Source: Amoebidium appalachense
Taxonomy: Eukaryota; Ichthyosporea
NCBI GenBank assembly: GCA_963693365.1
Contig: CAVNZM010000005.1
Location: 8,432,001 to 8,496,000 of the forward strand
Length of the DNA: 64,000 nt
Direction: 5' to 3'
How positions within the stretch are numbered: position 1 is the stretch's first letter; the number at the start of each line of letters is the position of its first letter. The notes below the pieces were generated by a model. The model had not been told where the DNA came from. It was given only the letters and a program-made list of their open reading frames with translations, and did not search any database. Of this stretch, positions 41,441-64,000 are shown in pieces. The position numbers and the translations under genes are program-made.

Positions 41441-42599
41441 TTTACACCGACCCCCCCCCCCCCCCCCCCCCCCCCACCGGCCCCCAATATCACACACACA
41501 CATGTTCTCGACCATCTACAAACATGCAACTAAGCACAAAGTTACACTTCTTGTTCCAAGGAAAGAAACTTAAATCGGACAGGCACAGCTGCGTCACAAA
41601 ACGGCTTCCCGCTAACCGTCATGACCAGATACCTGACACCACCAACCCATTCTAATTCCTGTGGTTTAACACTCCGTGTACCCCTACCCTGTGACACCCC
41701 CCTCCCCCCTCCCCTCCGCCCTCCCCCTCCCCCCTCCCCCCACCCCCCCCTTTACTCCGCCAAAACATCATTCCATAATACCCCTACTCTGTGACCCCCC
41801 CTCCCCCCTCCCCCTTTTCCCCCTCCTTCCGTCCCTCTCCCCCCAACCCCCCCGCCTCCTCCTCCCCCTTCTCCCCCCCCCCCCCCCCATCCACCACGGC
41901 CACCACTACCACCACCACCACCACCACCACCACCACCACCTTACACCCCCTTATATCATTCCATCCAACCACCTTATCCCCAACCATCCCTTCATATCCC
42001 CACTGCAATCTTTATGTTACCTGCTGCTTTTCTTTCAGCGTATTGCCAAATAAAAAGGGACTTAACTCGGAGACCACAAACCTGAGTGGTTATCTTGCCT
42101 TTGGTGCCCCCTCCCTTCCTCTGCCCCCCTCCCCTCCCGCCCTCTCCCCCCCCCCCCCCCCCCCTCCCCCCTCCCCCCCCCTCCCCCCCCCCCCCCTTTC
42201 CCCCCCCCCCCCCCCCCCACACACACAGACACCACCACCACCACCACCACGACCATCTCCACCATCACCATCGTCACCACCAGACCTCTCATTCTCACCG
42301 CCTCCCCCCCCCCCCCCCCCCCCCCCCCCCCCTTTTTTTTCTGGTAACATAAAGGAAGCAGTGGGGACATGGGACATGGAGGGAACGTTGTGGAAAGGGG
42401 AGGACGGGTGGATGGGGGTGGTGGTGGTGGTGGTGGTGGTGGTGGTTCTACAAAAAAAAAAAAAAAAAAAAAAAAAAAGGTTGGCCGGAGGAAGGGGCGA
42501 GGTTGGAACAAGGGGGTTTGGTTCCTTCGGCAATATGGGTAATTTCAAAATCCCACAACAAAAATCCATTATTTCTGACGGGATATTTCAATATGTCAG

Positions 42600-42600
<1 letters not shown>
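41441..42600. repeat. C-rich, CCA and poly-A low-complexity stretch in the 5' part of the gene
   Basis: C runs at 41450-41477, C/CT-rich 41694-41890, (CCA)n 41906-41940, C-rich 42120-42220 and 42302-42335, (GGT)n 42418-42444, A run 42451-42478. Open frames here are proline- or glycine-only shadows. Confidence 0.85.
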
Positions 42601-50609
<8,009 letters not shown>

Positions 50610-50658
50610 TTGCTTCAGTGAGGGTTACAGCCCCACCTCCCTCCCCTCCCCCTCCGCG

Positions 50659-50694
<36 letters not shown>

Positions 50695-51839
50695 TCCTTC
50701 TCTCTCTTGTCCTCCCCTCTCCATTCCCTCCCCTCCTCCCTCTTCGTTTTTGGCTCTCCTCGTTTTCTCCCTCTCATTTCTCTCTCTCCCTACCTCGCTC
50801 CCTCCCGTCTCTTTCTCTTCCTTCCTCACCCTCCCTCTGTCTCACTCCCCATTATGGTTTGATATGTGCCATGCAGGTGTGCGGTGGCAACAGTTATCCA
50901 TACTGAGACAATACCCACACCGGTCACTGACGAAGACGCTCACGTGCACATGGGCACGTGCAAGACACATGCACATGCTTGCACGTGCATGCACATTCTG
51001 ATTGCTGCACTCGGAATCACGGAAACCCGGTGCGCTTTTCTTCCTTTTCTGGAGTCCATGTTTTTGCAGGAATGTGATTGTTTTTTGTTTTTTTTTGGTG
51101 TTTGTGTTTATATATTTGTAGGTAGACTGCTGTGTATTGCGATCTAGACGCCACAGCACGATCACTATATAGGGAGCATGCGCCAGTTTTTCTGTTGATT
51201 GTAAGCCAAATCAAAGTGAGCATGTGGACGGCCTTTTTTCATATATAGGATGCATGGTACGAAACTTGCTGATTGGATTGCGTTGCCAGTTTATGATTGG
51301 TGGAAAGACCCTCTAACTGTTATACAGAGCGTTTCAGGAAATTTTGGTCATAGAAGAATGAGATTAAAATCTTATCATGTATGGCAAATTGAATGCACGA
51401 ACACGAATCTGGGGAGCGCTGCACATTGATCTCCCAAGGTATAAACCGATCTACCAGTCAGTATTGTGATATAGTATAGCATTCTGCTCGCGGAGTATAG
51501 GCGGAGCCAAGAAGAAGACAGTCACCTCTGTAAGGTGAAACGGGATGGGGGGGGAAACGGATCAATGAAATTTTACAAACTTGATGGCATCAATATATGA
51601 GCAAGCATGAAGGTCCGGCTCGAAGAAGTGCACAAAGGGCAACGTTGATTGAACACCGAATGAGAACCACCCATGCCTTTTGAAAAAAAAAAATTTAAAA
51701 AAAATTTAAATTATAAAAAAAAGACCTTGCAAAGTTTCAATGTTGCGCTGCATGTTGCCACTCGAATTGATGCCTCTATGCAGAGTCCTTCGAATTCCTC
51801 ACAAAGCTCTTGCCCGCTCCCTCTCTCTGACACACACAC

Positions 51840-51874
<35 letters not shown>

Positions 51875-52280
51875 TAGATCCCTCCCTCACACACACACTC
51901 CCCTCCCCCCTCCCCCTCCCCCCGCCCTTCTTTCTCTTTCTTCTCCCCCCCCCCCCCCCTCCCTCCCCCCCCCCCACCTGACCCCCCCTCCCCGCAAGCA
52001 CCACCACCACCACCTTTTCCCCAGCTATGTCACGCGGCATGTCTGCGGCCAGGCTCCAATCTCACCCCCCCCCCCCCCACCCACCCACCCACCCACCCCA
52101 ACCCACCCCAGTCATCCCCTCCCAAGGTGTCGCTCTTCATGAGACCCTTCCCAGCTCCCAATCGGATATCGATAACGAATTAGTTTGTACTTACCCTATA
52201 TGATCTTTTGGTTCAGGCAATTCATATGCGTTATTATTTCCAAATTTTTAGAGCAAGCGGAACCTGCGGGTCCTTTGCGC

Positions 52281-52328
<48 letters not shown>

Positions 52329-52722
52329 TGGTACCGGTGGTGGTGGTGGTGGTGTGGGGAGGGGGCAGGGGAGGGAGAGTCACAGTGTACCGCGTGCGCG
52401 TATGTGTGTGTGCGCTAGCGCTTGTGCGTGTGCGTGCGTGTGTGTGTTTGACAGACCGTGTGTGACTGTGCGTGTGAGCCTGTGGGTGTGCGTGTGCGTG
52501 TGTTTGTGTGACAACGTGTATTTCTTCTCAGTTCTGCTCTCGTGTTTGTGGGCGTGTGTTTGTTTGTGTCACGTTTGCATGTTGGTGCTTCGCTTGTGTG
52601 TGCAAGTCCATGGCCATGATGGCATTGTGCCCTTGCCGCCATATGCATATCTGTGTGTGCCTGTGACGTGTGTGTGTGTGTCACTCTGAGGCTCGTGTGT
52701 GTGTGTGTAGTGTGTTTGCGTG

Positions 52723-52784
<62 letters not shown>

Positions 52785-53163
52785 CTCGTGTTTGTGATGA
52801 TGTGCGAGTCAGACTGTGACCTCATTTGTAATCATTGACATGCGTCTCACTGAACATGTACGAAACGTTAACACCGCACACTGTGACACAAACATACGCA
52901 AATGTGTGGACACACAGCAATACACGTGTGTAGACGTAGACCCATGCACGCTATAGGTGCTCATATGCACGAACACGGGACACACACACACACCCATCTA
53001 TATATGTGCGTTTGTGCGCGTGTGTGGGTGTGTATGTACGCGTTTCTGACAGTGTGTGTATGTAATGGAGGAGGCCACTGGCTCCGGTAGTGTTCATTCG
53101 AAGGCCTCGGGCTGATGAACATATATCACAGAAGCCCCCCTCCCCCCGGCCTCAGACCCCCCC

Positions 53164-53194
<31 letters not shown>

Positions 53195-53377
53195 AAAAAA
53201 AAAAAAAGAAAATGAAAGAAAAAAGAAAAAAAAGAAACCAGAAAACAAAAGAAACACACACACACACACACACAAACAAACGCACATGCACACAACCTCC
53301 ACCACACTCTGCCGGGCCGGGCGGAGCCTCATTAGTTCTCCTAGATCATAGATCCCTCCCTCCTCCTCCCCCATCCC

Positions 53378-53433
<56 letters not shown>

Positions 53434-53593
53434 TTGTCATGGCTGTCAGTGGCTCTGTCGACGTCTCGAGGGAGTCAGGGTGACACAGAGCACCGATTCG
53501 TTTCTTTAGATCCGTAAGTCGGGCCTCACACGTACTGACGGTGTGCACGCGCTGCGATGAACTTTACGTTCGCTGCAGGCGTCCGATTTTTCC
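50610..53593. other. Gene-poor stretch after the ADCK1-like gene
   Basis: No gene recognised. C runs at 50666-50692 and 51841-51874, TG repeats at 52284-52327 and 52727-52781, a C run then A run (53158-53207) and a C run of about 55 (53380-53433). 50880-51700 is ordinary mixed sequence without a credible ORF. Confidence 0.45.
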
Positions 53594-53741
53594 TTACACC
53601 CTCGCGACCGCGTGCATGCTTTCTGTCGCGGCGCCTCGACGGTTCGATAGAGTCCAGTGTTCGCTGAATGTGTAACGAAAAATAAGGAGCCATCTCAGTA
53701 GGTGGCAGAAGTCGGGCTGCAAGCCACTCGGTATTCGACAT
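53380..53741 (-). CDS. Weak exon candidates on the minus strand
   Basis: From the ATG at 53741 a 71-codon frame reads MSNTEWLAARLLPPTEMAP and then a basic segment (RRRDRKHARGREG). A second frame after a CAG at about 53551 reads STCEARLTDLKKRIGALCH, which is helix-like. The amino acid make-up is protein-like and CpG is high, but no splice junction joins them convincingly and no family is recognised. Confidence 0.2.
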
Positions 53742-55007
53742 ATACAGCTAGCCAGGTAATTCTGATATTGCATTCGCAGGTAATTCTGATATTGCATTCG
53801 ACATTGAAGGCTGGCAGCACGTTAAAAAAACACAAGATGTGAGTACATGTGTGCGTGATCGACACATCGCGCTATCAACTTGACGAACAGGTTCCTTATG
53901 ACAGGCACGCGTATGTATGAACACGTGTTCAAGTCGATCTCTATTTACGGTCGACAACGCCATAACCAGCCCAGCCTGCCCAGGCCGGGCGACGGGCGTG
54001 GCTGAGAATGATTGCCAAAGGTCGCCAAAGTGACATTTTCCTCGGGTGTGAAGTGTGAACATGAACACTTCCCGAGGCTTTGATCACCGCAAATTCACAG
54101 CTACACGTGGCGCCTCCTCGGAGCTGCGCATGAAGAGCGTACGTGTCCCTATCTAATGCGAAGTGAACGACTCACGATGGCCATATTGGATAAGCACACA
54201 CGTTTAGTAATGAGAAAAAGCCGCAAGTATATAAAGCTGGATAAGCCTTTATAGGTCTAAGAACCTTGAAGAAAGTTCAAGGGAGGGGGAAAAAACGCAA
54301 CGAAATGATTTTGGCAAGTTGCGTAGATGCGGTGTTGTTTTGTTGGATTCCAGAGAAGATTCAAAAAATTAGCAAAACATGAACTCTACGCCAATCAAAT
54401 GATAGATAGAAGATGCAAATAGCGTTCTGATTGGATAGCCTACAGAGGTGGGCGTAATAGCCTTATTTGGGCTGGCAACGACAGTGTTACGAAGGCTTTA
54501 ATTGGCGTGAGGTATTCCAAAATAGAATTTAGCGGGGCGTATGTGATTCGTGCACATTCTTATCATGGTTAGGATCTACATGATAAAGAGTAGAACAGGA
54601 GAAGACCTCTTTGATAAAATGTGTTGAAAATATTTGACACAGCACACAGGTATAAAAAAAAACCTAAAAATATATTTCCGGTATTATTCGGAAGAGTTTA
54701 AAGAAAAACATGTACAGTTTTACCCATACAGATAGGCATGTGAATATCCCGTCAGTCAGAGTGGCTTCCCAGCGCGCCACTAACACATTTCTATTGGATA
54801 TAGGTCATTCGCATATTTTGCGAATCGTTTCCAGGCTGCGCCTATTGGTCGTTTGTGGTGAGCAGGCGCGGGCCTTTCTGTTCATTCTGCGGGTGCCCAA
54901 CTCGGGTGACGCGGACGTACGCAGAGCTCCTACTCAAAGAAAATTTCCTGGGTGGGACCAAAAAAAAAGGGGGGAGCAAAATTAAAGGTTGGGCTTACCC
55001 TTGTTAC
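53742..55007. other. Intergenic, small tandem duplication
   Basis: At 53755-53800 a 24-bp segment containing GTAATTCTGATATTGCATTCG is present twice in tandem. Otherwise ordinary sequence with no gene recognised. Confidence 0.45.
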
Positions 55008-55103
55008 CTTAGATGCTTTGTATTTGCGCCGGCGTTTCTTGGGTTTTTTGGCGAGAAGCAGGGCACGGATCTTGTGCCATTTAGGTTGAATGCACCTCTT
55101 GAG
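55008..55103 (-). CDS. Possible exon, 32 codons, very basic
   Basis: Between CAG (55106-55104) and GTAACA (55007 on) the minus strand is open in phase 0-0 for exactly 32 codons: LKRCIQPKWHKIRALLLAKK followed by PKKRRRKYKASK. The lysine/arginine cluster would suit a nuclear-localisation or nucleic-acid-binding segment. No neighbouring exon was confirmed. Confidence 0.22.
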
Positions 55104-57130
55104 CTGTCGTGTCGAGGGGCGTCAAGGGGTAGACGTAAGCTGTGTTAGTGTCTGTGTGTAGTTGAATTCAAGGGCAAGGGAGATACCCCTTTCTCATGGG
55201 AAAGATAACAAAACGCTCGGTAGGGTATCAGGATACAAGGATCATTTGACAAAACAGGAATCGCTTCTGTAAACGTCTTCTTCTCGGTGCACCTATGACG
55301 TAGATGTGGTAGATTCGTGAATCGCTGTTATGATTCATTGGTGTCTCCCTTCTGCCAAGCTGTACTCCTATCAACTTCACATACTTATTGTTTGAGTGGT
55401 TTATATACAACGTTTTGTATTAGCTGTGACTTTATGAGTGTGGATCGTGCTGCTACTGATCTCGTGTGTCAATTTAGACGTGGGTTTCGGAACCTAGATG
55501 TGTGTGGGGAACCTGGATCCTCCTGGATGCAGGGACCTGCTGTGCACATCCTTTATTACAAAACAGTTCTAATGCAGCGGTACATTTTCATTGTTTCTTG
55601 GTTTTCCTGATAATCCGTATTAGCCGCATAGATTTTTTACCCCACAAGAACTGACATCCACGTCATTTGGTGACAGGTGGACCGGATGCTCCAAGCAGGC
55701 CACCGGAGGGGTACCCCGACCTTTTTTTGTTATCATGTGCCGCAAGGACATATAAACTAGGTGGGTGTTTCCAGCTATGAAAATTGTATGCAAGTTTTGT
55801 TATGGAAACGTTGGATATTGGTCAGGCATGGGTTCGTAGTCACGTGTCATGCAATTGTTTTGGCAGGGGTTCACCGCATGGTTATGCCCCAAGCAGTGTG
55901 ATTTGCTTCGATGGAAAGGCCACCTGCTTGCCACACCCAAGACTATATACACCCGACTAAGGAAATCAGTGCAGAACTTTTAAATCTGTCGTGGCGTCAA
56001 GGGGTGGTGGGGGGGGGAGGGGGTTGGAAATGGGGGTGGGGATGCGGGAAGGAGGGGGGAGGGAGGGGGGGGAATGAGAGAGCAAGGGGTGAGAAGGGCA
56101 CGCATATGAAAACGGAGGCACCGGGCTAAACTGCATTCTTGGTGTTTGTGGGGGGGGAGGACATGGGTTTGCATTGAACGCAGGCCGTCGGCCGGCACGA
56201 ATGTGCATAACCATCAATGGGTGCACTGACGGCTATGAAAGGTGATTTTGCAATTTGCGCTCACGAGATGTTGTCATTCGGCAGTTAGATGCAAAATTAA
56301 ACGGCCAGCTTTAATATTAAGCAGGTAGAATAAAAAAGTCAACCAGCGGCTTTTGTGAAATATCTAAAGGGCAATCTGAAATTTGCGCAGTGAAATGTCC
56401 GATGCTCAGAGATGTGGTCGATTGGCAGTTAGATGGAAAAATACACGGCCATCTTATTATTATGCAAATAGAAATAAAAATAAAAAAGTCAACCGCCGGC
56501 TTTTGCAAAAGATCTAAAGGGCAAACTGCGATATCCCATCACAAGCGTTCAACAGTGGCACCCGGTGCAGTCTTTGCTCCAGACCGCCCAAAGACTAATC
56601 CGTGATGGTGAACATCATGGGGTGTAAGCAAGAAAAAGTGCACCATGTATATAGAATGTGCGATATATTTCTTCTTCTATAGTATCTATCGAGTATATGT
56701 ATATATTTGGTATGCAATTGATAAATTACATTCCATAATTGCACCACTGCGTCCGATCTCCTTACCAATCTGTCCCTTTTCTTGTTCCAAGCATTTAAAA
56801 TGAGGGAATTCATCCTACTAGATGAAAGAGGCAATAAAGGAGCCGGTTGAAGGGGAGAGGAGGGGATAACATCTTGCTTTCTAGATGTGACATGAAAAAC
56901 CGCAATTTTTCTCCATTATTTTCTTGGTAAACAATGTGATAGCTATGCCTTACCTATCAGAGTACACTGTTTCTACTGTAAAAGCCACAACTGCTGTGCT
57001 GGTTTTTCCAGTAAAATTCATGCATTTGCTGTTGAACACTTTCCTTCTTGGTTCAGCTGGGAAGTGACCACATTTCATGGGCATGGTGTTTTACGAAAAG
57101 GTATTTACATTTTTATATATTGATCGGGCC

Positions 57131-57162
<32 letters not shown>

Positions 57163-57984
57163 TGAACAAGGTGAAAAGTGGTAACCTCGCAAGGGATTTG
57201 TTTGTTATTATTATTAAAAATAGCGTGCCTATGTTGAGTGAGCTGCGCCGTTTCGGATTGAGTCGATAGCCGATAGAGCTCACTGCGCCTCAAATTTGAA
57301 GAAAAAGCTTAAGATCGGAAGGAAGAAACTTTTAAAGTTCTGTGTGCTTATGTTGAGGGTGCCTGTTCACACACGCTGCTGCTAGCACTAGGTACAGCCA
57401 TTCGACACACGTGCAGGCCTCGGGCCTCGTCACTTGATGGGTTGCACGGTATTTTATTAATTGTTTTTTTTTGTTTTTTTAAAGTATATTCTCCAAGAAA
57501 AAAAGATGCTGCTGATAGAGCTTCCTTGTTACTGTATACATTTGAAGGAACACATACATTTTTTTAATGTCAATGTCAAATTGTCCTCGTGGTCATGTGT
57601 TCTTTCCCACTACACGACATGCATGTGGTTCCCTAATAAAACCCAGAAAGAAAGGTGGGGGGGAAAAGAAGATAAGAAATGCAAAATGATCGAGGAAGTC
57701 GAGTGAGGGGATCAACAATTGAGTGCAATTTAGATGCATTGTGTGGAAGACAGGCACAAAAGAGGAAAGAGTGGGGCTGGAGGAGGGGAGGGAGGTGGGG
57801 GGGGGGGGGGGGGGGGGAGGGGGGGGGAATGTTTGCTGATGCTCAGATGTGTTGCGGTGTGTTTGTGTGTGCGTGCACATGTGCACGTGCATGAAACGAG
57901 GGCTTGGGCATGGCAGCATATTTTTCAACACCACGAAAAACAAGCCAAAGGATATTTCCACAGGTACTAACATTTGGTTCCCGC

Positions 57985-58033
<49 letters not shown>

Positions 58034-58328
58034 CAGGTATCTTCGCCGCCTTCTTTTTTTTCCGGCGACAGGCCCATTTTTCTATTACGTCCAACCAGGG
58101 CCGCCAACAAATCGGCCCCTGTTGAAAAGTTTTCTCAAACTTTTAAATTTAATCGTTCTTAAAAGCCACCGTTTTGTAAGGCAGGGGATAGCAGACCCTC
58201 TGCCACACCACCCTGTCTCAACCAATCACAAGCGAGGGCGCTGCCACCGGCTCCGCCGAAGCACCAACCATGGGACCCTCTGCACAAACACCACCTGTGA
58301 ATCCCCCTTCGTGGCCAACTGAAATAAC

Positions 58329-58369
<41 letters not shown>

Positions 58370-58907
58370 AAAAAAAAAAAAGAAGAAGAAGAAGAAGAAG
58401 AAGACGAAGAAGAAAAGGAAGAGAGACGTTTAGTTGTGGAAGCATAAGAATTCCGGTAATCACGGGCCCTATGTACATTCTGACTACACTTACTTCTACT
58501 GATTAGTACCCAGGTTGTTGTCTTATAGACAGACAACAACATCAGCAAAAAAAAAAGGGGGGGAAAGATAGAAAGGAGGAAAAGAAGGAAATGACACCAC
58601 GAACGAAAAAAAGCCATCACTCAATATGGCTCCTCTATCATCTGGCACAACACAAGGCCATTGTAGAGACACTTAGGCGCTGTTGAAATCCGTTCTTCCC
58701 CCCCTTCTAATGTAGAGCTGCATTTCCGATCATGGATGACACTGTTCACCCGAAACACAGAGGGCCTAGTCTCCGCGCGCCGGGGGGGGGGGGGGGGGGT
58801 TGCTCGGCATATCCCCTCGTTGTTATATCAGGTACACGGAGATCGGGGTTTTTGGTAGAAAATTGTTCTTGGGCTCTATCTGATCAACCCCAATTTTTTT
58901 TTCTTAG
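55104..58907. other. Gene-poor stretch before the zinc-finger gene
   Basis: No gene recognised. G-rich 56008-56075, T run 57140-57163, G-rich 57796-57828, C run 57988-58030, C run followed by A run 58331-58381 and (GAA)n 58382-58420. The 5' exons of the next gene must lie here; ATG-led candidates near 58268 and 58733 are not supported by splice phase. Confidence 0.45.
56240..56535 (+). repeat. Diverged tandem duplication, about 130-150 bp unit
   Basis: Two units share CGGCAGTTAGATG/TGGCAGTTAGATGG, AAAAAAGTCAACC(A/G)(G/C)CGGCTTTTG and ATCTAAAGGGCAA. They are clearly related but diverged. No coding role is seen. Confidence 0.7.
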
Positions 58908-63883
<4,976 letters not shown>

Positions 63884-64000
63884 GTATGTGATAAACACCG
63901 CTCTGGCTTACCTAGTCTGTTCACAGCAATCACTTTTTAGCTCGGCTTGAATTCTTGCAACTACTCGGTTTGCTGATTCGCCTGATACACCCCCTCCCCC
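63884..64000 (+). other. Start of the next intron of the zinc-finger gene
   Basis: Opens GTATGTGAT. No further exon is seen before the window ends. Confidence 0.55.

Overview
This is nuclear DNA from a eukaryote. Three multi-exon genes with GT-AG introns can be assembled with consistent reading phase, alongside a Ty3/Gypsy retrotransposon, a tyrosine-recombinase-type retrotransposon, a second LTR element, an A-tailed retroelement and very many homopolymer and dinucleotide tracts. The host genes (a Kv-type channel, an ADCK1-like kinase and a CCCH zinc-finger protein) are too widespread to name the organism. Introns of 0.2-1.4 kb packed with microsatellites, together with a chromovirus and a split-repeat DIRS-order element, fit an alga, a protist or a simple metazoan relative.

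Left part (1-15.7 kb): two minus-strand genes. A partial C2-domain protein lies at 580-1975. A voltage-gated K+ channel lies at 7452-13186, with seven exons covering S1-S6, the pore and a coiled-coil tail; it has one unexplained in-frame TAG between S5 and the pore. Between them, at 3726-4914, is an A-tailed retroelement with a 41-bp internal tandem array and a 16-bp target-site duplication.

Middle part (15.7-35 kb): a nest of mobile elements. A tyrosine-recombinase-type retroelement (16260-26201, minus) has the split direct repeat layout A1-ORF-B1-A2-B2. Its B1 repeat carries a second, inverted copy of the A-tailed retroelement. Its reverse transcriptase gene is split by a 3.55-kb non-autonomous LTR element with a 5-bp target duplication. 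A near-intact Ty3/Gypsy chromovirus (26546-34917, minus, target duplication CCGCA) sits 344 bp further on.

Right part (35-64 kb), plus strand: a 522-codon zinc-finger/coiled-coil ORF that looks like the front half of a DNA transposase (36701-38269); a short satellite array of about 180-bp monomers (38.65-39.93 kb); an ADCK1-type ABC1 kinase gene (42600-50609, at least eight exons); a gene-poor stretch (50.6-58.9 kb) with only weak exon candidates; and a proline-rich CCCH zinc-finger gene (58908-63883) that runs off the window.

Notable patterns: several introns have GU repeats near the 5' end and AC repeats near the 3' end, so they could fold on themselves. The Gypsy element's two LTRs appear to differ only in homopolymer length, and its frame breaks are at or next to homopolymer runs, which points to homopolymer slippage or sequencing error rather than age.
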